Source: Microthrixaceae bacterium (GTDB lineage: Bacteria > Actinomycetota > Acidimicrobiia > Acidimicrobiales > Microtrichaceae). Taken from it: a DNA stretch of 63,310 nt. Below are positions 46,031 through 53,493 of this stretch, one piece after another. Made by a program: the position numbers and the translations under genes. Positions within the stretch are counted from its first letter, which is position 1, and the number at the start of each line of letters is the position of its first letter. The stretch is taken from NCBI GenBank assembly GCA_007118345.1, contig SKRR01000002.1, forward strand, positions 1-63,310, in the 5' to 3' direction. Below the pieces are notes generated by a model. The model made no database searches and was not told the DNA's origin. It saw only the letters and a list, made by a program, of their open reading frames with translations.

Positions 46031-47116
46031 GTGGACACCAGCATCCTCAGCAACCTCACCGATCCCGCGATCCTGTTCTTCTTCCTCGGACTGTTCGTGG
46101 GCGCCGTGCGCTCGAACCTGGAGATCCCCGCACCGATCGCGAAGTTCCTGTCGCTGTACCTGCTGATGGCGATCGGGTTCAAGGGGGGCCAGGCGCTCGG
46201 CGACGCGGGTCTCACCGGCAACGCCGTCCGGGTGGTGCTGATCGCGCTGTTCCTCGCGTTGACGATCCCGGCGATCGGCTTCCTCGTGTTGCGGCGACGG
46301 GTCAACCACTTCGACGCCGCAGCCATTGCGGCGACCTACGGATCGGTCAGCGCGGTCACCTTCATCGCCGCATCACAGTTCGTGACCGGTCGCGGCGACG
46401 CGCCCGGGGGGTACCTGACCGTGGCGCTGGTCCTGATGGAGTCGCCGGCGATCATCATGGCCGTGCTGCTCGCGACCTGGGCTCGGGCACGCCAGCGTTC
46501 CGTCGACACCGCTGCTGACTCACTCGTCGCAGCCCCCGCCGGTGGCGCGCAACCGGTTGGTGGCACCGCCGGCGGGCCGGGCGGACCGGTTGGGGAACCA
46601 GCCCCCGCCGCTCCTGCAGCGCCGCTGCCCATGAAGGCGATCCTCCACGAGGCGTTCACCGACGGGGCACACCTGCTGTTGATCGGCTCGCTCGTCATCG
46701 GGGCGGTGTCGGGACCTGCGGGTGGAGAGGCGATGGCGCCCTTCATCGGCGACGTGTTCAAGGGCCTGCTGGCGTTCTTCCTGCTCGAGATGGGCCTGCT
46801 GGTGGCACGCCAGCTGCGCGAGGTGCGCGATGTCGGGCCGTTCCTGATCGGGTTCGGCATCGTGATGCCCCTGATCGGCGCGGCGATGGCCCTGACGCTC
46901 GGCAGCATCGTCGGGCTCCCGGTCGGCGACCTCACCATGCTGGCCGTGCTCGCCGCCAGTGGGTCCTACATCGTGGTGCCTGCGGTGGTGCGCTACGCGA
47001 TCCCCGAGGCACGCCCCTCGCGCTACTTCACCATGGCCCTGGCCGTGACGTTCCCGTTCAACATCGTGGTGGGCATTCCGCTCTACTACGCCATCGCCCA
47101 GCAGGTGGGCGGCTGA
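46031..47116 (+). CDS. sbtA: Sodium-dependent bicarbonate transporter
   Basis: 361 residues, SbtA (DUF897) family with about ten membrane helices in two inverted halves. AIGFKGGQAL, YGSVSAVTFIAA, and in the second half LLEMGLLVARQL, ASGSYIVVPAVVRYAIPEA are family signatures. A Gly/Pro/Ala-rich loop (about residues 163-200) joins the halves, on the cytosolic side where SbtB is known to bind in cyanobacteria. Start GTG 46031 follows AGGAGG at 4 nt. sbtB follows after 14 bp. Supplies HCO3-, perhaps for carboxylases; no carbon-fixation gene is in the window. Confidence 0.9.
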   Translation: MDTSILSNLTDPAILFFFLGLFVGAVRSNLEIPAPIAKFLSLYLLMAIGFKGGQALGDAGLTGNAVRVVLIALFLALTIPAIGFLVLRRRVNHFDAAAIAATYGSVSAVTFIAASQFVTGRGDAPGGYLTVALVLMESPAIIMAVLLATWARARQRSVDTAADSLVAAPAGGAQPVGGTAGGPGGPVGEPAPAAPAAPLPMKAILHEAFTDGAHLLLIGSLVIGAVSGPAGGEAMAPFIGDVFKGLLAFFLLEMGLLVARQLREVRDVGPFLIGFGIVMPLIGAAMALTLGSIVGLPVGDLTMLAVLAASGSYIVVPAVVRYAIPEARPSRYFTMALAVTFPFNIVVGIPLYYAIAQQVGG

Positions 47117-47130
47117 GCCGAGGAGGCGCC

Positions 47131-47421
47131 GTGCAGGATGTGAAGAGGTTCGAACTGGTGGTGGAGTCGAGTGCTGCAGGCAGGTTCCTGAACGCGCTCG
47201 ACTCGCTCGGGCTGCCCCACCGCACCGTGATCCCCGGGATCTACGGACAGGGCGAGCAGGGCACTCGCGGAGGTGACCCGTTCTCGACCTTCGACAACAC
47301 CTTCGTGCTGGTCGCGGTCCCGCCAGAGCGCGCCGACGAGGTGGTGTCGACGCTGCGACCGCTGCTGCAGACGCTGGGCGGGATGTGCCTCGTGTCCGAC
47401 GCACAGTGGGTGCTGCGCTGA
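47131..47421 (+). CDS. sbtB: SbtB-like PII-family regulator
   Basis: 96 residues with the ferredoxin-like PII fold: VKRFELVVESSAAGRFLNAL, VIPGIYGQGEQGTRGGD in the T-loop region, TFVLVAVPPERADEVVSTLRPLL. SbtB proteins bind adenyl nucleotides (cAMP, AMP, ADP) and gate SbtA. The C-terminal Cys pair of cyanobacterial SbtB is not seen. AGGAGG precedes GTG 47131. It is next to sbtA and convergent with mec. Confidence 0.85.
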   Translation: MQDVKRFELVVESSAAGRFLNALDSLGLPHRTVIPGIYGQGEQGTRGGDPFSTFDNTFVLVAVPPERADEVVSTLRPLLQTLGGMCLVSDAQWVLR

Positions 47422-47428
47422 GCAAGGC

Positions 47429-47836
47429 TCACCGCTGCGAGCCGACCGCAACACGCTCCTCGGTGATCTCGCCGCCCACGATCCGGTAGCTGCGCAACGA
47501 CGGCTGGTCGTCGCGCAGTGACACGATCACGTAGTGCCACTCCGGATCAGGGGCCTGGGCGACGTCGGTCGGCGACGGGTAGGCGTCGGTGTGGGTGTGG
47601 GAATGCATCACGCCGAGCAACTGCCAGCCCCTGTCCTCTGCGTCGCGTTCCGACCGCAGGAAGTCGCGGGCCGGCACGGTGTAGAGCTTCGAGCTGTGCG
47701 CCTCGTTGTCGGTCGGGTAGAACCGGTGCACCGTTCCGTCGGCGTCGCCCGCGAACAGGCCGCACGCCTCGAGCGGCAGACCCCGGTGGGCGTGGGCGAG
47801 CATCTGGTCACGCAGCTCGGCGGTGAGGTGGAGCAC
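47429..47836 (-). CDS. mec: JAMM metallopeptidase, Mec-like
   Basis: 135 residues. Zinc motif: Glu23 (LEACGLF), then His78-x-His80-x7-Ser88-x2-Asp91 in MHSHTHTDAYPSPTD, a perfect JAMM pattern. In mycobacteria Mec releases cysteine from the C-terminus of the carrier CysO after CysM has added it. GTG 47836 follows TACGGT (47843-47848) by 6 nt, which decides this start over the ATG at 47932, which would overlap smpB. In Mtb mec-cysO-cysM are adjacent; here sbtA/sbtB lie between. Confidence 0.88.
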   Translation of the reverse strand: MLHLTAELRDQMLAHAHRGLPLEACGLFAGDADGTVHRFYPTDNEAHSSKLYTVPARDFLRSERDAEDRGWQLLGVMHSHTHTDAYPSPTDVAQAPDPEWHYVIVSLRDDQPSLRSYRIVGGEITEERVAVGSQR

Positions 47837-47900
47837 GGGCGAACCGTACCGTCCCACCAGCAGCACCGTGTCACCGGCACGCGGTAGCGTTCCCCGCCGC

Positions 47901-48374
47901 ATGAAGGAGTCCGGCCAGAAGGTCCTCGCCACGAACCGACAGGCCCGCCACCGCTACGTGCTCTCCGACGACATCGAGTGCGGGATCGTCCTGACCGGCA
48001 GCGAGGTCAAGTCGCTGCGCGAGTCGAACGTGCAGCTCACCGAGGCCTGGGCCTCGATCCGCGACGGCGAGGTCTGGCTGCACGGCATGCACGTTGCGCC
48101 CTACTCCCATGCCCAGGCCCACACCGGGCACGACCCCACCCGCGACCGCAAGCTGTTGCTCCACCGTCACCAGATCGACCGACTGCGCCACAGGCTGCAG
48201 ACCGAGCGGCTCACCCTCGTACCGACCCGGCTCTACCTCTCGGACGGCAAGGTCAAGCTGACGCTCGCCGTCGGCAAGGGCAAGAACGTGGTCGACAAGC
48301 GCCAGGACATCGCGCGACGGGACTCCGAACGAGAGGCAGCGCGCGACATCGCGAACGCCCGTCGCGGACGCTGA
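47901..48374 (+). CDS. smpB: SsrA-binding protein
   Basis: Partners tmRNA in ribosome rescue. 157 residues. VLATNRQARHRYVLSDDIECGIVLTGSEVKSLR and the basic tail RQDIARRDSEREAARDIANARRGR are canonical; the tail folds into the mRNA channel. TAGCGT at 47885-47890 lies 10 nt before ATG 47901. The tmRNA gene itself is 2.2 kb downstream, separated by the acyltransferase gene. Confidence 0.95.
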   Translation: MKESGQKVLATNRQARHRYVLSDDIECGIVLTGSEVKSLRESNVQLTEAWASIRDGEVWLHGMHVAPYSHAQAHTGHDPTRDRKLLLHRHQIDRLRHRLQTERLTLVPTRLYLSDGKVKLTLAVGKGKNVVDKRQDIARRDSEREAARDIANARRGR

Positions 48375-48443
48375 CCGGACAGTGACCTTTGCCTACCGTG
48401 GCACCCTTTTCAGCGGCGTGGTGGCCTGCCACGCTGTGCAGCG

Positions 48444-50495
48444 ATGCAGACGGTGACGGAGGGGGCGCCTCGGCGCACGTACCTGCACGGGCTCGACGGG
48501 CTCCGTGCGATCGCCGTCGCGCTCATCATCGCCTACCACCTGGGGTTCGGTTGGGCACAGGGCTTCTTCTGGGGCGTCGACCTCTTCTTCGTCCTGTCGG
48601 GCTACCTGATCACGTCGCTGCTGCTCGCGAACACCCCGGGAACGTTCAGTTCGTTGCGTCAGTGGTGGGGCAAGCGGGTCCGGCGACTGGTCCCCGCGGT
48701 GACCCTCGTGGTCGTCGCCGTGCTCGTCGCGTTCTCGACGATGCCGGGGATCACCCTCGGCGCGTTCGCCACCATGACGTGGTGGGCGAACTGGCACCAG
48801 ATCCTCGAGGGGCAGTCCTACTGGGCGACCGACCCGTCGCCCCTGCGGCATGCGTGGACCCTCTCGATCGAGGAGCAGTTCTACCTGGTGTGGCCGCTGC
48901 TGTTGCTGGGGGCGGTGTGGGTCGCCCGGCGCACAGGACGCACCGCAGCCGCGACGGTCGCCGTCATGGCCGGGTCGCTGGCCGTGCTGTCGGCGACCTG
49001 GGCCGGGTACCTCGCGGTGGCGGGTGCCGACCTGAACCGGATCTATCTGGGCACCGACACCCGAGCCGCCACGCTGCTGCTCGGTTGTGCGCTCGGCGCG
49101 GTCATGCACGACCGGCCATCGGGCAAAGCAGCCAGGTCGCTGTGTGCGAGCCCCTTGTTGAACTGGCTGGCGGTCGGCGCCACCTTCACGCTCGTCGGCA
49201 TGAGCGTGGTGCTGCGCATCGACGAACGGTTCACCTACACCGGCGGGTTGATCATCGCGGCTGCTGCCTGCACGGTGCTGGTGATCACGGCGAGCCGACC
49301 CGGTCCGCTGTCGGAATGGCTGTCGCACCCGGTGCTCAGCTGGGTCGGGGTGCGCTCGTACGGCATCTACCTGTGGTCGTGGCCCATCCAGGTGTTCGCC
49401 GAGATGCGCCTGCCGGAGGCGCCCCGGGTGACGATCGCGGCGATCTCCGTGCCGCTCTCGCTGGTCGCTGCGTGGGCCTCGCTGAAGCTGGTCGAACAGC
49501 CCTTGCGCACCGGATCGGGCTGGGCCGCGGAGCTGCTGCCCCGCCGATCGGCATGGATGGCGGGAACCACCGTGGTCATCGCCAGCCTGGTGTTGCTCAA
49601 CGGCGCTGCAGTGCGCCCGGTGCACGAGGAGGTGAGCGCCACCGAGTCGATCGAGATGGCGCTGGCACCCCCACCCACGGCGCCGGCGACGACCACGACG
49701 GCACCGACGACCACCGAGGCACCCGCCACCACGACCACCGCGGCGCCGCCGGTCGACGTCGAGGTGGCCGGCGTGACCGCGGTCGCTCCCCCTCCGCCAC
49801 CACCCTCTCCGCCGCCACCCACGACTGCGCCGCTGCCGCCCATGCGGCTGATGGTCGCGGGCGACTCGCTCGGGTTCGCCGCCGCGTACCCATCGCCGAG
49901 CCCGGCGGAGCTGCCGGACTTCGTCGCGTCGGTCGACATGCGGGCGATCATCGGGTGCGGGGTGCTCGCCGGCGTCGGCTACCTCCCGATCGACGACGGG
50001 GGTGAGGGGGCGGGTTCGTTCGACTGCTCACGCCAGCTCGAGGCCGAGCAGGTCGGGCTGAGCGCGTCGCCCGACTGGATGGTCTTCTTCTCAGGAGGGT
50101 GGGAGCACATCGCCTGGCAGCACCCCGACGGACGGGTCCTGGGTTCCCGCTCGGCCGAGCTGCGGGCGGTGCTCCTCGACCAGCTGATCCATCGCGCGAA
50201 CGTTGCCGCAGGTGCCGGCACCCGGACCGCGTTCGTGGCGTGGGTCTGCCCCCATGGCGTGAATGCCACACGTAGGGGCGACTACGCCAACTGGTACAAC
50301 GACGTGCTGCGCGAGGCCGCCGCCGCGGTGCCCGGGTCGTTCGTGGTCGAGCCGACCGACCGTGTGTGCGTCGGTGCGAACGCCGCCGGTGAGCCGACCG
50401 CGGAGAAGCACGCCGCCTTCACCGACCATCACGTGGAGGATCGTCGGTGGCTGTGGCAGGAGTGGCTCGGCCCGTCGATCAACGGTCGACGCTGA
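48444..50495 (+). CDS. Second membrane acyltransferase with C-terminal SGNH domain
   Basis: 683 residues, same architecture as the protein at 3670-5694. HGLDGLRAIAVALII, GVDLFFVLSGYLITSLLLA, KRVRRLVPAVTL and LSIEEQFYLVWPLL lie in about ten or eleven membrane helices; then a Thr/Pro-rich linker (about residues 412-470) and an SGNH domain starting LMVAGDSLGFAAAY, with FTDHHVED near the end. The SGNH part is more divergent than in the first copy (SGGWEH in place of the Gly/Asn blocks). Substrate unknown. Start ATG 48444; no convincing ribosome-binding site. Confidence 0.85.
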   Translation: MQTVTEGAPRRTYLHGLDGLRAIAVALIIAYHLGFGWAQGFFWGVDLFFVLSGYLITSLLLANTPGTFSSLRQWWGKRVRRLVPAVTLVVVAVLVAFSTMPGITLGAFATMTWWANWHQILEGQSYWATDPSPLRHAWTLSIEEQFYLVWPLLLLGAVWVARRTGRTAAATVAVMAGSLAVLSATWAGYLAVAGADLNRIYLGTDTRAATLLLGCALGAVMHDRPSGKAARSLCASPLLNWLAVGATFTLVGMSVVLRIDERFTYTGGLIIAAAACTVLVITASRPGPLSEWLSHPVLSWVGVRSYGIYLWSWPIQVFAEMRLPEAPRVTIAAISVPLSLVAAWASLKLVEQPLRTGSGWAAELLPRRSAWMAGTTVVIASLVLLNGAAVRPVHEEVSATESIEMALAPPPTAPATTTTAPTTTEAPATTTTAAPPVDVEVAGVTAVAPPPPPPSPPPPTTAPLPPMRLMVAGDSLGFAAAYPSPSPAELPDFVASVDMRAIIGCGVLAGVGYLPIDDGGEGAGSFDCSRQLEAEQVGLSASPDWMVFFSGGWEHIAWQHPDGRVLGSRSAELRAVLLDQLIHRANVAAGAGTRTAFVAWVCPHGVNATRRGDYANWYNDVLREAAAAVPGSFVVEPTDRVCVGANAAGEPTAEKHAAFTDHHVEDRRWLWQEWLGPSINGRR

Positions 50496-50527
50496 GGATT
50501 CCCACCGGCGGCGTCGAACCGTTCGGG

Positions 50528-50533
50528 TACAAT
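50528..50533 (+). promoter_or_regulatory. -10 box TACAAT for tmRNA
   Basis: TACAAT, one of the best -10 matches in the window, ends 13 bp before the mature tmRNA 5' end at 50547, leaving a short 5' leader for RNase P to remove. No clear -35. Confidence 0.6.
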
Positions 50534-50546
50534 CATCGGTGCACTT

Positions 50547-50941
50547 GGGGCTGACTGGTTTCGACGTTGGGACCTGGAAGCTGCGCTTGCGACCCGAGTT
50601 GTCTCAGACTCGTTAAACGGGGGCAACCAATGAACCGCCAAAAATGAGCAGTTCGCTCTCGCCGCCTGATCTTTTTCAGTAGGTAGAAGAGCAAAACCGT
50701 GACCAGCGATGGCGCACGGGGCCGGATCCCCACAGCCCGGCAACAGAAGTGGGGGTGGACCGCAGGGAAAGACCGCTGACCGTGTGAAAGAACACTGACG
50801 TCGGGGAAAGACCCGGCGGTGACCTCCTCGTGGGGTCCGCCGACCTGCCGGTGCGGTAGCCGTCGAGGCCGCAGTGCAGGAATGGTCGTATCGGGTTCAG
50901 TGACCACCTGACGGACGGGGGTTCGATTCCCCCCAGCTCCA
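50547..50941 (+). ncRNA. ssrA: Transfer-messenger RNA
   Basis: 395 nt. The 5' end GGGGCTGACTGGTTTCGAC and the 3' part GGACGGGGGTTCGATTCC with CAGCTCCA form the tRNA-like domain; GGGGCTG pairs with CAGCTCC. The mRNA part at 50637-50669 reads GCC AAA AAT GAG CAG TTC GCT CTC GCC GCC TGA, giving the tag AKNEQFALAA, ending in the usual ALAA. The bases after discriminator A (50941) are CCG, so CCA is not encoded and must be added. The resume codon is inferred from the ALAA frame, as the frame is closed by TGA at 50631. Confidence 0.93.
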
Positions 50942-51577
50942 CCGACACCGACGAACGAACGAAGGGGGTGTTCCCCTGATTTCGGGAGGAGTGTTTCCCG
51001 AGATCGGGGAGCTCTTCCCCCGATTTCGATCATCGGGGCCGGTAGACCGTCGCTCGATGGTCGATGCGGTGAACGACCACGAGTAGTTCGGCCTCGTCGA
51101 TCTCGTACACCACGCGGTACGCGCCTCGGCGGGCCGGCCGCAGCCCTGCCAACTCACGTTGGAGGAGTCCGCCCACGCGATGGGGGTTCTCCAAGAGCGC
51201 CCCGAGCATGAACTCCGCGATCGCGGCCGCTGTGCTCTCCGGTAGTCGACGGAGCTGGCGATCCGCTGGACCGGTGACCCGCAGCTGGAACGACTCGGCC
51301 CGGGGCACCGCTTCAGGTAGCGCTCTCGCAGCTCGTCACCGGTCAGAACGTCGCCAGCCTCGTAGGCGCGTCGCGAAGCGGCGAGCTCATCCATCGCCGT
51401 TGGGTCGGAGAGTAGCTCCAGGGTGTCTTCGAGCGATGCGAGTTCGTCGGGGCTGATCAGCACAGCCGCCGGCCGCCCATTACGGGTGACGATGATCCGA
51501 TCGTGCGTGTGCTCGACGCGGTCGACCATCTCGGAGAACTTGGACTTGACGTTGGCCAGGGACCGAGATTCCGACAT
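50897..51577 (-). CDS. Phd/YefM-type antitoxin with lost stop codon
   Basis: The functional part is about residues 1-87 (51577 to about 51317): SLANVKSKFSEMVDRVEHTHDRIIVTRNGRPAAVLISPDELASLEDTLELL is split here only for description; it is a normal YefM/Phd fold with a helical toxin-binding tail ending DELRERY. A stop is expected a few codons later, but the frame reads TAC-CTG-AAG and continues open through the whole toxin gene into the tmRNA (50897), giving unrelated Arg/Ser-rich residues. Deleting one C would restore TAC-TGA. Hence probable +1 frameshift, or a sequencing error. Start ATG 51577. Confidence 0.6.
   Translation of the reverse strand: MSESRSLANVKSKFSEMVDRVEHTHDRIIVTRNGRPAAVLISPDELASLEDTLELLSDPTAMDELAASRRAYEAGDVLTGDELRERYLKRCPGPSRSSCGSPVQRIASSVDYRRAQRPRSRSSCSGRSWRTPIAWADSSNVSWQGCGRPAEARTAWCTRSTRPNYSWSFTASTIERRSTGPDDRNRGKSSPISGNTPPEIRGTPPSFVRRCRWSWGESNPRPSGGH
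50965..51029. repeat. Palindromic repeat cluster A flanking the TA module
   Basis: Several related hairpins in series: GGGGGTGTTCCCC, ATTTCGGGA...TCCCGAGAT (50980-51005) and GGGGA...TCCCC (51006-51020). The word CCCCTGATTTCGGG recurs in variant form on both strands. A related element lies at 51687-51736 on the other side of the toxin-antitoxin pair. Confidence 0.55.
51030..51308 (-). CDS. RelE/ParE-type toxin
   Basis: 92 residues: FQLRVTGPADRQLRRLPES, HRVGGLLQRELAGLRPARRGAYRVVYEID, VVVHRIDHRATVYR. The RGAYRVVYEI block and the basic C-terminus are those of ribosome-dependent mRNA interferases of the RelE group. GTG 51308 lies just behind the antitoxin domain, the usual order. It ends 88 bp from the tmRNA 3' end. 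Expected to be silenced by the antitoxin at protein level and by autorepression. Confidence 0.87.
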   Translation of the reverse strand: MPRAESFQLRVTGPADRQLRRLPESTAAAIAEFMLGALLENPHRVGGLLQRELAGLRPARRGAYRVVYEIDEAELLVVVHRIDHRATVYRPR

Positions 51578-51990
51578 GACCACTATTCCAGTCACCTTTC
51601 CCGGTGCCCCGAAACGGCCGGCTCCGGGCCGGACTCTCTCTCGATCCTCAGGGCCGGACGCAGGAAACGCCTCAAGCCGTAGCAGGACTCCCGATTTCAG
51701 GGGACGTGTTCGCCGGAGATCGGGGAACACGTCCCCAGTCTGCGGGGCAGTGTCGACCGGCCGGGAAGACGGTGGAGATTCGCTCCGCTGGCGGACACCA
51801 CACGATCGATCGTGGACCGATGGATCGACGCCGTCGCGCTGCGGTCCGGTCAGCGCACGCCTCGGTCGCAGTCCGCTCGCTGCTCTCCGAACAGCGTCCG
51901 CCGACTGCGAGCCACAGGCAGCAATCGGTTTCACGCAGCAAGCAGCGGGTACCGGATCGCTGCGGGTCACCAGCGATCCCGGAGGAGATC
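51578..51990. other. Non-coding stretch with one strong inverted repeat
   Basis: 413 bp without a supportable gene; the open frames here are generic GC-rich frames. It contains the palindrome at 51700-51736 and presumably the promoter of the antitoxin-toxin pair. Confidence 0.5.
51687..51736. repeat. Inverted repeat B, related to cluster A
   Basis: GGGGACGTGTTC (51700-51711) and GAACACGTCCCC (51725-51736) form a perfect 12-bp stem with a 13-nt loop GCCGGAGATCGGG; CCCGATTTCAGGGG (51690-51703) precedes it. The CCGATTTC/GAGATCGGGG words are shared with 50965-51029. Could be a REP-like or miniature element bracketing the toxin-antitoxin pair, or a terminator. Confidence 0.6.
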
Positions 51991-52143
51991 ATGGCAATGA
52001 CAACTGGACACATCGAGCGAGGTCTGGCGCTCGTCGGTGCCACCGCCGTCGTGCTCGTCGCAGCGGCCGGTGGCGGCCGTCTGCTCCGGTCCGCGGGGCT
52101 GGCGGTGGACGACTCCATGGAGCGCCTGTTCGTTGACACCTGA
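51991..52143 (+). CDS. 50-residue single-helix membrane peptide
   Basis: ATG 51991 is preceded by GGAGGA at good spacing (GGAGGAGATC-ATG). The peptide has a short polar N-terminus (MAMTTGHIERG), one hydrophobic helix (LALVGATAVVLVAAAG), and an amphipathic charged tail ending MERLFVDT. The ribosome-binding site and the helix support it as a gene. Function unknown. Confidence 0.55.
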   Translation: MAMTTGHIERGLALVGATAVVLVAAAGGGRLLRSAGLAVDDSMERLFVDT

Positions 52144-52295
52144 GATCGCCATCCGTCGGGCATGAGCGCAGCAGTGTCCCGTCGGCGTGATCAAGATGGC
52201 GGCGGACGGCTCGACCGAGAGGGTGTACCCGGATGTTGCGCTCGACGCGTCCAATGCCGCCGGCGGCGCGCACGCCACCCTCGCATCGTCCTGGG

Positions 52296-53333
52296 TCAGT
52301 CCGAGATCTCGGCGAGCGCCACCACGTTCGTCGGTTTCATCGAGACCAGCACCTCGCCCTCGGCGGCGTTGCGACGTCCGTACTCGTCGGCCAGTTCCGG
52401 ACCCATGTAGCGGCGGGCGATGCATGTCGCCAGGGGCAGCATCGCGTGAGGATCGTTCTCGAGGTCCACCTGACCCTCGGCCATCACGAAGGAGAAGGGG
52501 GCGTCCTCATCGTCGACGACGAGCGTGGCGCGTCCGGTCCGGCGCAGGTTCCGTCCCTTCACCGACTCGGCGCCGGTGATGAAGACGAAGCGTCCGTCCT
52601 CCACGACGAACCACACCGGCGCCACGTGGGGCCGTCCGTCCTCCTTGTGGTCGCCAGCTTTTCTCCTTGTGGCCGCCAGCTTCATCGTCCGTGTCCCCTC
52701 GCTGACGAAGGCGATCCACTCCGAGGTCGACATCTGGCGCGCCATGCCGATCTCGTACCCCACCAGTGCGCCGAGATTCGACGGCGAGACCCCCGGTTCG
52801 AGCCGACCCTGCCGATACGGGCGCTTCCGCCAGACCATGCGGGCGACGTGCCCGAGCCGGTCCGTCGGCGGAACCTCGATACCGAAGGCAGCGGCGACGT
52901 CGAGGGTGTGGATCCAGGTCTCCGAGAGCCGCGTGGTCGCCAGGGTCCGAGCCGCCATCTCACCGGCGACCCACTGGACGCGGGCGGAGAGGTCACACGA
53001 GACGAACGCCGTCGCCTGCGCCCGGGCGCTGGTGAGGTACCGGTCACGGGCCACGCCGGGAGTGCTGCGCTTCGCATCGACCAGCGCGCCGGCCAACCCG
53101 TCGACGTCGTCGCCGGGCGCGATGGACGCAGTCACCGAGGCGACGAACTCGGAAAGTCGGCCATTCACACTCGCGACCGCCATCTCGTTGGTCTGGGCGA
53201 GGTGCAGCAGCACGTCAGCTGCCGACCATCCCGGACAGCGCGACGGCAGCGACAGTTGATCCTCGGGGCGGTCGGCGACGAGCGCGAGCAGTTCGACCTG
53301 TTGTGCGATGAGCGCCTCGACCGGTCCCGTCAT
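52296..53333 (-). CDS. Fusion: mycothiol-dependent DinB-type domain + F420-type PPOX domain
   Basis: 345 residues. Residues 1-160 match the maleylpyruvate-isomerase N-terminal (MDMPI/DinB) fold: CPGWSAADVLLHLAQ (His44) and LSETWIHTLDVAAAFG (Glu138, His142) are the metal site. HVARMVWRKRPY follows, as in full-length relatives, but their C-terminal domain is missing. From about residue 199 a complete split-barrel PPOX domain begins (MSTSEWIAFVSEGTRTMKLAAT, DGRPHVAPVWFVVEDGRFVFITG, KGRNLRR), typical of F420- or FMN-dependent oxidoreductases. It may combine thiol-dependent and deazaflavin chemistry or be a fused remnant. A 7-residue insertion from a tandem duplication interrupts the PPOX start. 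Confidence 0.75.
   Translation of the reverse strand: MTGPVEALIAQQVELLALVADRPEDQLSLPSRCPGWSAADVLLHLAQTNEMAVASVNGRLSEFVASVTASIAPGDDVDGLAGALVDAKRSTPGVARDRYLTSARAQATAFVSCDLSARVQWVAGEMAARTLATTRLSETWIHTLDVAAAFGIEVPPTDRLGHVARMVWRKRPYRQGRLEPGVSPSNLGALVGYEIGMARQMSTSEWIAFVSEGTRTMKLAATRRKAGDHKEDGRPHVAPVWFVVEDGRFVFITGAESVKGRNLRRTGRATLVVDDEDAPFSFVMAEGQVDLENDPHAMLPLATCIARRYMGPELADEYGRRNAAEGEVLVSMKPTNVVALAEISD
52641..52684 (-). repeat. 22-bp tandem duplication inside the PPOX domain
   Basis: CTCCTTGTGGTCGCCAGCTT is followed 22 bp later by CTCCTTGTGGCCGCCAGCTT, two near-identical copies. Compared with the usual MKLATTRxDGRPHV the protein has seven extra residues, so the net gain is 21 bp and the frame is kept. 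Confidence 0.6.
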
Positions 53334-53493
53334 GTCAACCCCTGGTGACTGGCCGACGAACGTCCGCCCGCTCGACGTGGTCCAGTGGGTCCAGCCGCCG
53401 CTGTCGAGCGTGAGTCGCCAACCGGCTCGGTGGGCGACCCGATGGCGATCGAATCGGTGCAGGGAAGGGGCGGCAGCTAACTTCCGCCCGGAG

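Noticed and set aside
50897-51970. A 357-codon gene covering the TA region
   Set aside because: Only residues from the internal ATG 51577 to about 51317 resemble a protein family; the remainder is the shifted reading of relE and of non-coding DNA.
50542-52300. Integrated element at the tmRNA 3' end
   Set aside because: No integrase and no second copy of the tmRNA 3' sequence was found downstream.
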